NCBI GenBank assembly: GCA_958295885.1
Contig: OY282380.1
Location: 1,736,001-1,800,000, forward strand
Length of the DNA: 64,000 nt
Source: Arenicellales bacterium
GTDB taxonomy: Bacteria > Pseudomonadota > Gammaproteobacteria > Arenicellales > JAJDZL01
Direction of reading: 5' to 3'
Positions 38,180-46,919 of the stretch are shown here, piece after piece. Position 1 is the stretch's first letter. Every line of letters begins with the position of its first letter. The translations under genes were made by a program, and so were the position numbers. Under the pieces are notes generated by a model. It was not told where the DNA came from. It did no database searches and was given only the letters and a program-made list of their open reading frames with translations.

Positions 38180-38800
38180 TGGAGACGGTCTATTTACGTT
38201 CGAGGCATGAAGTTCCTTCAGCAAGACGCATGAATACCTTCCGCGCTGTCGGAATTGATGTTGATTGGAGGTTTAATTCGGCGGTGCATTCCCTTCACGA
38301 AAGTCAACATCTGCCACCTGCTCAATTTCAGCTGGGTGACCTGTTATCGGTGCGTAGACTCGCGAGCCTTTGCAGTTGAATTTGGTTTCTCGCCCGCTGC
38401 ATTCGATCACCGTCGCATCAATGTCCGGCATGACCCGCCTGCATTGGTGCAATCCAGCTGACAGAATGCACTTGCTGATCTCGACCATGGCCTGCGTCGA
38501 CTGTCTGCTGTTACCGATGTGACGCAGCCAGTAGCTCAGAGTTTTCGCATCCGGCACCTTCTCGAAACCCAGCAGTTTCATCGGCCCCTGCTCGTGGTGC
38601 AGATGACGGACATCCTCCAAGCACTTCGCACCATTGCGCCTCACGAACATGAAGACGCCAAAAAGAATGCTTGGGGGCAGCCGCAATTGCTGCCCGGAGC
38701 GGGCATGAAACGATCAACCAATTCGTTCAATCCCAAGTGTTTGAATTAATCCGCAAGCACTACCAAACCGGCGCGGGAGGTCAAATGGCGATCGCTGTCA
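38180..38800 (-). pseudogene. IS1380-like transposase, N-terminal and central remnant
   Basis: In broken frames: LTSRAGLVVLAD, FKHLGLNELVDRFMPAPGSN, KLLGFEKVPDAKTLSYWLR, RRVMPDIDATVIECSGRET (DIDAT carries the first catalytic Asp), VYAPITGHPAEIEQVADVDF, FREGNAPPN. These are successive IS1380-type blocks. The frame decays after about 38270. Together with 36390-36930 it flanks the HAD gene. Confidence 0.7.
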
Positions 38801-38962
38801 GCTGTTTTGCAGGGTAGAATCTTCGTAAGCCTTGTTTTTTAGATTGTTTCAGTCATCACCCATTGGGTGATTCTGAAGATTTCTTTAAGACTTTAAACGT
38901 ACAAGGCTTTTTTTCAATAATGTAATTTCTAATTTCTAATTTCGGATTTGGGGATAATCAAG

Positions 38963-38991
38963 TTGACAAAATTGAGATGTTATTCAATTAT
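38963..38991 (+). promoter_or_regulatory. Candidate promoter of the HATPase/graspetide locus
   Basis: TTGACA at 38963-38968 is a perfect -35 hexamer; 17 bp later AATTAT (38986-38991) is a weak -10. The first gene's ATG is at 39004, leaving a very short leader. Only a candidate. Confidence 0.35.
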
Positions 38992-39003
38992 GCTTGGTAA
39001 TAG

Positions 39004-40050
39004 ATGAATATTCAGTTGTCAATTTCTGAGTTCGAAGTGAAAAAAAGAAGTCAAGAAATTCGGAACTTCATTATCCAGAATGTAAATCAGTTTCCAAATG
39101 ACATTGCAAAAAGAACCTCAATTGAATTTTCCATATCTCGGCAGGCAGTCAACCGGCACTTGAGCCAGTTGGTGGGCGACCAAGTGCTGGACGCAGAGGG
39201 TGTAACAATGAACCGAACCTATCGACTTCGTGCTCTTGGCTGGCGGAAGCAGTATTCGTTGGGCAGCCAATTGGCCGAAGATGTCGTATGGAGAAAAGAT
39301 ATTGTAGATTTGCTTGACGAACTGCCTGACAGTGCTTTGAATATTTGGCATTATGGTTTTTCGGAAATGTTCAATAATGCGATAGATCATTCAGAAGGAA
39401 AAATCGTCAGTGTAAAGGTTGAGAAAACCGCTGCTAGCGTTAAGATTAACCTGATTGACGACGGAATTGGTATTTTTACGAAAATCCGAAATCAATTTAA
39501 TTTGCTGGATGAGAGACATGCAGTGCTTGAATTGGTCAAGGGCAAGCTGACAACCGATCCTGAAAACCATTCGGGTGAGGGTGTCTTTTTCACTTCGAGA
39601 GTGTTTGATAAATTCATGATATTGTCAGGTGAAACGTTCTTTCTTCATAAATTTAGCGAATCGGGAGATTGGACTCTGAAAAGCAAGGAATACGGCCCTG
39701 GCACTTTTGTCTCTATGGAGTTAAACAATCAAATCTCAAGAACAGTAGAAGAAATCTTTGACGAGTATAGGTCTGGTGAAGACTATGCCTTTTCGAAAAC
39801 GATTGTTCCGGTTCGATTGGCGCAATACGAACATGAAAATTTGATTTCTCGGTCTCAAGCAAAAAGACTAATGGCCCGAGTTGAAAAATTCAATACAGTA
39901 ATCTTGGATTTCAAGAAGGTCGAAACTGTAGGTCAGGCATTTACGGACGAAGTTTTTCGCGTTTTCCCTGGCAAGTACCAAGATATAGAAGTCATTGCAA
40001 TCAATGCGAATACAGTTGTTAAGCAAATGATTTCGAGGGTCAAATCTTGA
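39004..40050 (+). CDS. HTH-HATPase-STAS-like (DUF4325) regulatory protein
   Basis: 348 residues with three parts. Residues about 10-75: winged helix (FIIQNVNQFPNDIAKRTSIE, ISRQAVNRHLSQLVGDQVL). About 110-240: GHKL ATPase with N-box SEMFNNAIDHSEGK, G1 box DDGIGIF, G2-like NHSGEGVFFTSRVFD. About 265-335: DUF4325 STAS-like domain (SRSQAKRLMARVEKFNTVIL, DFKKVETVGQAFTDEVFRVF). The combination of anti-sigma-type kinase fold and STAS-like fold in one chain suggests a self-contained partner switch coupled to DNA binding. It is the first gene of the graspetide-like locus and probably senses or controls it; this is inference. Frame intact, base composition AT-rich. Confidence 0.8.
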   Translation: MNIQLSISEFEVKKRSQEIRNFIIQNVNQFPNDIAKRTSIEFSISRQAVNRHLSQLVGDQVLDAEGVTMNRTYRLRALGWRKQYSLGSQLAEDVVWRKDIVDLLDELPDSALNIWHYGFSEMFNNAIDHSEGKIVSVKVEKTAASVKINLIDDGIGIFTKIRNQFNLLDERHAVLELVKGKLTTDPENHSGEGVFFTSRVFDKFMILSGETFFLHKFSESGDWTLKSKEYGPGTFVSMELNNQISRTVEEIFDEYRSGEDYAFSKTIVPVRLAQYEHENLISRSQAKRLMARVEKFNTVILDFKKVETVGQAFTDEVFRVFPGKYQDIEVIAINANTVVKQMISRVKS

Positions 40051-40517
40051 TTTTCAAACTTCAATTGCAAGCGTTCACTTTAGCCGTGATGGTTGATCAG
40101 ATTGTACTGTTTTCAGTTGCAGTTTTGCTTTTCCCTGAATGAGGCCGGTTGATTCGGAACCTGGCTGACCTACCGCTCATGTACGCCTGAATCAGGGTAC
40201 ATTTTCATTTCGACCCGAAGTGACGCGAGTGATTTTTGAGCATCGCGGATGTGGGTCTGGACACGGAATTTCAATTGTGCCATATAGTGCGCCATGAAAG
40301 CCATCGTCCCCCAATCCCACTCGGTCTCGGCAGAATTGGCGTGCCGGGAATACTGTCCCCTGCAGTCCGAACGAATCGAGGGCCCAGTTTTGCTCCACTT
40401 ACGAACATTCTTCTGGAGCCTTCAGGCGTCTAAGGCGCAGATGGAGCCTGCAAATCAGTTCATTTTCAATCTCAGGTACAATAGACTGTATTCGACCAAA
40501 ACAATTGAATTTGAATC
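40051..40517. other. Intergenic stretch within the graspetide-like locus
   Basis: 467 bp. On the minus strand a degenerate coding piece can be read (TEWDWGTMAFMAHYMAQLKF, HIRDAQKSLASLRVEM) that I cannot assign; it looks like a relic. The last 80 bases are AT-rich and may hold a promoter for the peptide gene at 40518. Confidence 0.5.
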
Positions 40518-40847
40518 ATGAAGCCATTTATCTTAAAAGGTGCGAAAAAAGTTCCATCCGAAAACTCGCCAACAAGCAATTGTATCTACGATCCAGTAAA
40601 ACAGCTTTGGATTGAACGTGAGACGGGTATGCCACTGGTTCTTTCTAACTTCGCTAACACGTCAACTCGATTTGGCGAGACACTGCTTACTGAGACCCGC
40701 GAAAGTGCTGACCAAAGCGAGATAACTTCGCTTATTCCAAATTTCCCCCGTAACTCAACGTCAATCGAATCTGAAAGGAGCGCCGATGAATTAGACTTTC
40801 ATTTCATACAGAATTTTGTAGCCCATGCTCCTAATTCTCACTTCTGA
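40518..40847 (+). CDS. Candidate graspetide (ATP-grasp-modified RiPP) precursor
   Basis: 109 residues. The front carries CIYDPVKQLWIERETGMPLV, which resembles the Y-D-P-x-x-Q...G-x-P leader motif of TgmA-type ATP-grasp RiPP precursors. It is followed by a segment dense in hydroxyl and acidic residues, TSTRFGETLLTETRESADQS, suited to Thr/Ser-to-Glu/Asp ester crosslinks, and a second such segment NSTSIESERSADELD. No signal peptide, no enzyme motif. The 3' end overlaps the ATP-grasp gene by 23 bp, so the two are coupled. The precursor role is inferred from composition, leader similarity and context; a small unrelated protein remains possible. Confidence 0.6.
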   Translation: MKPFILKGAKKVPSENSPTSNCIYDPVKQLWIERETGMPLVLSNFANTSTRFGETLLTETRESADQSEITSLIPNFPRNSTSIESERSADELDFHFIQNFVAHAPNSHF

Positions 40848-41769
40848 TCAAGATTTAACTGCTGACTATCTCATCGTAGAATTAATAAGACGTCAGCTAC
40901 CCTACTTCAGATTAAATACAGAAGAACTTTCCCAAGCAGGTTTTACATTCGCACAAAATAGTTCAGGAACCATTCGAAACATTTCGGTGGGTTCGAAAGT
41001 GGTTGATTTGAGCATGGTCGCTGCTGTTTGGTACAGGCGCTCAATTCACCCATCGCCACAGGGAGACCTTACGCTGGCCGAGCGATACTATGTTTCAGGT
41101 GAATTACGCCATCTCACGATGGGGCTCATGTTAGATCCAAAAATTATTTGGGTCAATCCGATTGAAAAGGTATCTGTTGCCGAACACAAGCTGTACCAGT
41201 TGCAAATTGCTGCCGCTCTCGGCTTTCAAGTCCCGCGTACATTTGTTTCTGCCGATGTTAGTGAAATACGAGATTTCGCTTCGGGAAATGCAATTGGCAC
41301 AATTTGTAAACCGATCTTCCATGGGAAGTTCTTTGACGGATTTTTCAGTCACTCAATCTATACCCGCAGACTGAATATTGATGCGTTAGATACAAAAAGC
41401 CTACGTTACTGCCCGATACTCCTACAGGAAGAAATCCCCAGAGTTTCGGATGTCCGTGCAACATTTATCGGCCGGCATTGCTATGTAGCCGACATTCAAA
41501 GTGAAACACCCCTCGTTGATTGGAGAGACCCTGATATTGACCTGGATTACAGTGTCTCCAGTCTCGACGCAAAAACATTACAGTAATGTAGAAGAATGTT
41601 GAATGAACTGGGTTTGATTTATGGTGCGCTTGACTTCATACGGACGCCAAATGGCAAACTTGTATTCTTGGAAATTAATCCGACTGGCGAATGGGCATGG
41701 CTTGAAGAAAAATTAGATTTTCCGATGCGAGAGGCATTTGTAGAAGTTTTTTTCGGAGATATGAAATGA
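40825..41769 (+). pseudogene. ATP-grasp graspetide maturase (TgmB/MvdD-like), in-frame stop
   Basis: Starts MLLILTSDQDLTADYLIVEL, the maturase-type N-domain with AAVWYRRSIHPSP. ATP-binding segments follow: GTICKPIFHGKFF (Lys), PILLQEEIPRVSDVRATFIG, and the metal-binding end FLEINPTGEWAWLEE (E-x-N). The frame is broken only by TAA at 41584-41586 (KTLQ-stop-CRRMLNELGLIYGALDF); reading through gives 314 codons, the normal maturase length, ending at 41767-41769. The stop removes the E-x-N metal site, so the short product should be inactive unless the codon is suppressed or is a read error. Overlaps the next gene by 4 bp (ATGA). Confidence 0.78.
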
Positions 41770-42309
41770 GCAGCAAATTAAATGAAAGGCCAAACAGGCC
41801 GCTCGGATTCGGTCAAAGTGTGAACAACTACTTCGAAGCGATTCGCAAGAATTATTTTGGAATTCGTATCCTGTTTACATGTGTTTCAGGCTTATGAGTT
41901 TAATCCTGAAGAACCTGAATTGGAATTACCAGATGAAACTGGCGAAATTTCCGATGAGCAGCTTGCGTTTTGCCAATCTTTATTCGATGAATGCGAAGAG
42001 AGACGCGCTAGAGCGGAAAGAAAATCTCTATGGACATTTGCAGCAATTGCCTTTCTCACACCGGTACTTGCCTCTCTCCTAGTTTTTTTTCAAGGTAAGG
42101 AAACAATATTTGAGTATCATCAACTCTCGCTTGTACAGTCAATATTTTCTGCATTTTTACTGTTTTGTAGTTTCATTTCGGTATTCCGTGCAGTAGCTAT
42201 TCGAGGAAAAGTAATCCTATACATACACGCAGTTATTGACGAACATACAGGATATTTTAAAGATTACGGTAACTACTTAGTGTCTGCCAGAAAACGTTTA
42301 ACAAATTGA
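41766..42309 (+). pseudogene. Small membrane protein of the graspetide-like locus, frameshifted
   Basis: The ATG overlapping the maturase stop opens MSSKLNERPNRPLGFGQSVN and NYFEAIRKNYFGIR, but this frame stops at 41895-41897. A second frame covers 41857-42309: an acidic stretch (FNPEEPELELPDETGEISDE), a charged helix, then two hydrophobic segments, LWTFAAIAFLTPVLASLLVF and IFSAFLLFCSFISVFRAVAI. A one-base slip near 41860-41880 would join both into about 180 residues. The two-helix membrane protein may export the peptide, anchor the complex or be its target. No family recognised. Confidence 0.6.
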
Positions 42310-42457
42310 TAATAATTAATCATGTTAATCCATTAAGTGAAGATTTTGCTGGTTTGTGGCATTTGGCAGCGAAATTCGCCTTTGAACCTGTTAATCCGCT
42401 GAAACTGAAAAATCTTCGTTTGAAAATATCGAACGATTGTTAATTATTATCAATTTG
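42302..42457. repeat. 156 bp element with perfect 18 bp terminal inverted repeats
   Basis: CAAATTGATAATAATTAA at 42302-42319 has its exact complement at 42440-42457. Inside, TGAAGATTTT (about 42336-42345) and AAAAATCTTC can pair as a second stem, and GTTAATCC occurs twice. It could be a MITE or a large folded 3' end of the locus; the membrane protein's stop codon lies in the left arm. No target duplication was identified. Confidence 0.65.
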
Positions 42458-42656
42458 ATGTAGAGTTTTCGGATGAACACTACTTACCCCCTCTGATTGA
42501 ATCTTGAGCGGCAGATTATTGTCGTTGAAGATACAAACGGGCAGAGGCATCGAGACCTGATTGTATTGGTTTGCAGCAGATCATTTTACTCGCCCCTTGA
42601 CATTACGGGGTCAATAGCCTATGGTGTGGGCATCGTTGAAGACACACCAATTTTAG

Positions 42657-43328
42657 ATGGGCAACATATATTTCGGATCCAAAGCCTCGGTCGGGCTGTG
42701 TCAGGCCATCATCGCGCTGATGCCACCTCACCGCGTTTACATCGAATCGCATCTGGGCGGTGGCGCCATCATGAAGCGCAAGCCGGCGGCGCAGCGCAGC
42801 ATCGGCATTGATGTTGACGCGTGCGCCATTCGTCAGTTTCGTTGCGAGTATCCGGTGGAGCTGGTGAATGGCTGCTGTCATCGCTATCTTTCGAAGTTTG
42901 CATTCGACGGTTCTGAACTGGTGTATGCCGACCCGCCGTATCTGAAATCCACACGCAAGGCACCGGGCCGGTATCGTTACCGCTATGACTACGAAGAACA
43001 GGACCATGTGCAGCTGCTGGAAATTTTAAGGCGGCTGCGGTGTCGGGTGATGGTTTCTGGGTATTGCAGTTCGCTTTATGACGAGCTGCTCAACGGCTGG
43101 CGGAGCATCTCGCTACAGGTGATGAATCAGGCCGGAGCGGTCACTGAGAAAGTGTGGTTCAATTTCGAGCCGGACCGAGTTCACTGGTGCAGTTATGCGG
43201 GTCGCAACTTCACCGACCGCCAGCGAATCAAACGCAAGGCCGCGACCTGGACTCGGCGCTATCGCGAAATGCCCCATGGCGAGCGTCTTGCGGTACTGTC
43301 TGCGATCATGGCGGTGGAGGCCGAATAG
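42657..43328 (+). CDS. Dam-type (D12 class) DNA adenine methyltransferase
   Basis: 223 residues. AdoMet segment GSKASVGLCQAIIALMPPHR and YIESHLGGGAIM (family usually F-x-G-x-G), SIGIDVDACAI for the adenosine-binding acid, and catalytic motif IV LVYADPPYLKS (D-P-P-Y). The family methylates the N6 of adenine in short DNA targets. The base composition is richer in G and C than the AT-rich neighbours, and an IS66-type transposase relic follows within a few bases, both signs of arrival with mobile DNA. The first glycine of the F-x-G-x-G loop is altered to H-L-G-G-G, so activity should be tested. No restriction gene nearby. Confidence 0.82.
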   Translation: MGNIYFGSKASVGLCQAIIALMPPHRVYIESHLGGGAIMKRKPAAQRSIGIDVDACAIRQFRCEYPVELVNGCCHRYLSKFAFDGSELVYADPPYLKSTRKAPGRYRYRYDYEEQDHVQLLEILRRLRCRVMVSGYCSSLYDELLNGWRSISLQVMNQAGAVTEKVWFNFEPDRVHWCSYAGRNFTDRQRIKRKAATWTRRYREMPHGERLAVLSAIMAVEAE

Positions 43329-43331
43329 CTG

Positions 43332-44650
43332 ATGGCGAAGGTCAGCCGGCAATCGCTCAACGAAATGATGGCCGAGCAGCGGGCGCTGTTCGAAACGCTT
43401 TTGTCCTCGCAGCAGATGCCGGTGGTTCTGGAGAGAAAACCTCGACTACCTCCGACCTGCCCAGTTTGCTGATGCCGTTTGACCGAACCGCAGCGGCTCG
43501 AAAAGGGCCAAAAGCAAAGGGACGAAGCCTCAACGCGGCGAATACGCGAAGGTGCGCCTTGAAGTTGAACAGCAGACCTCGCGGTTGATGAATGCCTCGG
43601 CTGTGGCGACGACTTGTCCGAGACAGCCAGCGAAGATTCATCAGCGGCTAGTGCTGGTCGATGTTGAGTTCGTGACCAAGGAAATTCGCATCAAAGCCGA
43701 GATCAGTTGCTGTCCGAGGTGCAACAAGGTTAACTGCTGCGCCTTTCCCGAAACCATCCCGGACCGCTGCTGAATGGGTGTGGCGCCTGAATCAAACGTT
43801 GCAAGGCTGGGAATGTGCGGCCATGCAACGGCTGCTGGAGATGCCGGTGCTGCATGCCGATCAAACCTCGATTCGGGTGAACCGCAAAAACCACTGGATC
43901 CACAGCTGCTCTTTTGCCGACATCGTGGTCAAAAAGTGCCACCCTAATCGTGGTGCCAAAGCACTGGATGCGATCAACATCATTCCACGCTGCGGCGGGC
44001 GTGGCAGCGATGATGGCGACCCTGTGCAAAAGCCGGTGCTGGTGTACGACCGCTGGGCGACGTATTTCAAATATGACGACGTCTACCATGCCCTGTATGG
44101 CGCTCATCTTCTGAGAATCCTCAAACTCATCGAAAAAGCGCATCGCCGCCAGCAGGCCCAAAACATGCGCCAGCTAATGCTGGAAACCTGTCGGGAAGTA
44201 AACGCTGTCGATGCCAAAAAGCTCAGCGAAGCGCGCTTTGAGGAGGTGAGCGTGCGCTACCGCACAATCCTTGCCGAAGTTAGACGGGAGTTGCCCGAGC
44301 GACTGCCGCTCAGAGGCAAAAAAGGCCGCATATCCAAAAGCGAGGTCGAAAAGCTGCTTGATGCGTTCGAAACCTACGAATCTGAAATCCTGCGGTTCGC
44401 CGGCCGCAGCGAGGTGCCTTTCAGCAACAGCCGAGCCCGACATCCGCATGGCGAAGGTCAAACAGAAGGTCTCAGGAACCTTTCGAAACCTCAATAAGGC
44501 CCCAAGCTTACTGCCGCATCTTCAGCTGCCTGCAGTCGATGTCCTGCCGAGGATACAAACTCCCTTGCAGCCGTGCGAATCGCACTCAACGGCAATGCGT
44601 TGCAAATGCTCGACCACTCCAAGTAAAATCCTTCTCAATCAGAATTTATA
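43332..44650 (+). pseudogene. IS66-family TnpC transposase, degenerate
   Basis: After the methylase, an open piece MAKVSRQSLNEMMAEQRALF leads into broken zinc-finger sequence (IRIKAEISCCPRCNKV). From about 43780 a long frame reads LLEMPVLHADQTSIRVNRKN, HPNRGAKALDAINIIPRC, VLVYDRWATYFKYDDVYHAL, AHLLRILKLIEKAHRRQ, then shifts near 44430 to AEPDIRMAKVKQKVSGTFRN. These are the IS66 DDE domain blocks (HADQT, YDRW, final E-x-D-I-R). At least three disruptions. The right end is near 44640-44690, where a weak hairpin occurs. Confidence 0.82.
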
Positions 44651-44762
44651 AAAAACTCGCCTACCCACTTCGGAGGGGGAGAGTAGGTGCACCAATTCAA
44701 AAAAGAAGATTAATCGATGCCGTTAACCCAAGTTCCGCACTTTTGCCGCTCAGTCAACCATA

Positions 44763-44900
44763 TTAATAATATTTGTTAGAAGATATTTTTAATAATTCAT
44801 TATTTGTAGTATTTACATTCTAATATATTACAAATATTATTGTTTATTAGTAATATCCTTTCTTTTATAACTCTAGTAACTTAATGTTGTTACATGTACA
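44763..44900. other. AT-rich intergenic region
   Basis: About 140 bp of very AT-rich DNA upstream of the small gene at 44970 and the multicopper oxidase, with runs such as AATAATATTTGTTAGAAG. It contains the first copy of an 18 bp repeat AATGTTGTTACATGTACA (44883-44900). Confidence 0.5.
44883..44900. repeat. 18 bp direct repeat AATGTTGTTACATGTACA, copy 1
   Basis: Identical to 45106-45123. The core TACATGTA is palindromic. Copy 1 lies upstream of the small unknown gene and copy 2 inside its 3' end, 54 bp before the multicopper oxidase start, so both could be operator sites, or the pair could mark a duplication. Confidence 0.55.
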
Positions 44901-44969
44901 GTGATACAGACCTCCAAACAGCCACTACAATCCTCTATAATTACCCCATTGACAACACTCTTTAAGATC

Positions 44970-45164
44970 ATGTTCATCAAACCCGTAGTTTCCTACACCA
45001 ACAAAAAAGAAAACCCAGATGCGCCTACCTACTGGTCAGGCGTTGAATATGAAGGCGAAATTGCAACGAAAACGCTGGTAAACGAAGCTAAAGAAAATGG
45101 TGCGAAATGTTGTTACATGTACAATTCAGTCATTTTCAAAAAAAACATGATATCAATGCTTTAG
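44970..45164 (+). CDS. Small protein of unknown function upstream of multicopper oxidase
   Basis: 64 residues from the ATG at 44970 (a longer frame from 44901 adds 23 residues without a ribosome site). The sequence MFIKPVVSYTNKKENPDAPT, YWSGVEYEGEIATKTLVNEA then KENGAKCCYMYNSV is soluble-looking, with a Cys-Cys pair. I do not recognise a family. It ends 12 bp before the oxidase start. The last 15 residues overlap the second copy of the 18 bp repeat. Confidence 0.4.
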   Translation: MFIKPVVSYTNKKENPDAPTYWSGVEYEGEIATKTLVNEAKENGAKCCYMYNSVIFKKNMISML

Positions 45165-45176
45165 GAGAATTGATTT

Positions 45177-46682
45177 TTGAGTAGTGCGGAACTAGGGTTA
45201 AAACTTACTCGAAGGCGTTTTCTTGCCAGTAGTGCTGCTCTACTGAGTACGAGTTATTTTCCCTATGCTTGGACCAAGACCGCCCCTCAGAGATTGCCAA
45301 TACCGACACTGGTCGATGGAAGTCAAGGCATACCGATTGAACTGCAAATTCGCGCTGGCGAGTGGCAGTTCAATCCGGGTGTAAAAACACCAACGCTCGG
45401 GTTTAGCCAGGATTACCTGGGCCCGACAATACGTGCTCGGCAGAACAGTGAATTAACCTTGCACTACCAAAACACCCTGGATGAGGCTGTGGCTGTTCAC
45501 GGTCACGGATTACATGTTCCCGGTAAGCTCGATGGCGGACCACAGTTAGCGATCGCGCCCGGAGAAAATTGGCAACCCACCTTGTCGATCGTGCAACCGG
45601 CGGCAACTTGTTGGTACCACTCCCATACTCATGGAAAAACGGGTGAACAAGTCTATCGTGGGCTGGCCGGTATGATGATCATTGATGACGAGCATGCCGA
45701 CTCACTTGCGTTGCCCCAGCGCTACGGCGTGGATGATTTGCCGATTATCATTCAGGATCGAACGTTCGATGCGCAGGGTCATCTAGTGTATTCGCTGAAT
45801 GACGCTGGTGAAGACGGCTGGTTGGGTGAAACTGTGGTGATTAACGGTGCGATTGCGCCGGTGGCTCAAGTCCCTCCTGGAAAAGTCCGATTGCGGATTT
45901 TAAATGGCTCTAACGCACGTTTCTATGTTGTCGGATTTGCCGACGGCCGCACGTTTCACAAAATTGCCAGCGATGGGGGCTTAATAACCGCCCCGGTCCC
46001 GCTGACGACGATGGAAATGGGGCCCGGCGAGCGCTGCGAGATTATTGTAGACATGTCGGACGGCGATCCAGCAGGACTGCTCACCCTGTTCGAGGATGAA
46101 GAGGAGGATGAAGATGGTCTCACCAACAGCCTGCTGAATCTATTCAATTTATCCGAAAAAACAACAGTGAGTCCTTCACTAACGTTAATCGTTGATGGCA
46201 GACTGTCTGCTAATGCGGAACCACTGCCCGAGCGGCTAAGTACGATCGTGCGACCTCCGGAAAGTGAAATTGCTGCTGTTCGTGAATTCGTACTTGAAAT
46301 GAATAACGACAACGGCAGTGGGGACGGCCATGGAAGACATGGTGCAATGGATATGACTATAAACGGCGCCGCCATGAATATGGACATCATCAATGAACGG
46401 GCTAATCGGGGTGTCTGGGAACGCTGGCGAATACGGTCTGACCAAGGTGAACACCCTTTTCATATACATGGTTGCTCATTTCTGATCGAAAAAATTGGCG
46501 GCGAGGCCGTTTCACTGGACCAACAAGGTTGGAAAGATACATTGGCGGTGGATGATGACGATTGGTCGGAAATCATTGTTCGTTTCGATTATCCCGCGAC
46601 CGAACAGTATCCCTATATGTACCATTGCCACATATTGGAACACGAAGATCGAGGCATGATGGGTCAGTTTACGGTGAGCTGA
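45177..46682 (+). CDS. Tat-exported multicopper oxidase (CueO-like)
   Basis: 501 residues from a TTG at 45177 preceded by TAGGAGAA. Twin-arginine signal TRRRFLASSAALLSTSYF. All four copper-ligand motifs are present: HGHGLH, WYHSHTHG, HPFHIHGC and HCHILEHEDRGMM (T1 Met-type axial ligand). Two insertions are notable: an acidic loop LFEDEEEDEDGLTNS and a His/Met-rich loop GHGRHGAMDMTINGAAMNMD, the latter like the Cu(I)-binding Met-rich region of CueO. It oxidises Cu(I) or phenolic substrates in the periplasm. No copper exporter gene lies nearby. Gene intact. Confidence 0.9.
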   Translation: MSSAELGLKLTRRRFLASSAALLSTSYFPYAWTKTAPQRLPIPTLVDGSQGIPIELQIRAGEWQFNPGVKTPTLGFSQDYLGPTIRARQNSELTLHYQNTLDEAVAVHGHGLHVPGKLDGGPQLAIAPGENWQPTLSIVQPAATCWYHSHTHGKTGEQVYRGLAGMMIIDDEHADSLALPQRYGVDDLPIIIQDRTFDAQGHLVYSLNDAGEDGWLGETVVINGAIAPVAQVPPGKVRLRILNGSNARFYVVGFADGRTFHKIASDGGLITAPVPLTTMEMGPGERCEIIVDMSDGDPAGLLTLFEDEEEDEDGLTNSLLNLFNLSEKTTVSPSLTLIVDGRLSANAEPLPERLSTIVRPPESEIAAVREFVLEMNNDNGSGDGHGRHGAMDMTINGAAMNMDIINERANRGVWERWRIRSDQGEHPFHIHGCSFLIEKIGGEAVSLDQQGWKDTLAVDDDDWSEIIVRFDYPATEQYPYMYHCHILEHEDRGMMGQFTVS

Positions 46683-46919
46683 ACCACAATGATGGAAAGT
46701 GAATGGGAGGTATGAATTGTCATTGCTGCAAACCAACAACACTTACCCTGCAACAGAGAATTTGCAGGATTGGCATCGCACCATTCCTCGCAGCGTTCGA
46801 ACAGAGGGCAAAGGACGCTCCGATCTGGATCGTACAAGGGGAAAGAAAATCCATGCGTCTGCCGTTTCTGGAAAATACTAAATCCCTCGGGCCCTGAATC
46901 CAGCTGGGTCTGAGTGAAT
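46683..46919. other. Intergenic stretch after multicopper oxidase
   Basis: About 240 bp. A 64-codon frame (46703-46897, with a C-H-C-C start) has no recognisable relative; no other feature seen. Confidence 0.4.

Noticed and set aside
38074..38379. 101-codon plus-strand open frame after the HAD gene
   Set aside because: Most of it is antisense to the IS1380 N-terminal remnant.
42603..43007. 134-codon minus-strand open frame opposite the adenine methylase
   Set aside because: Antisense shadow of the methylase, whose D-P-P-Y motif is clear on the plus strand.
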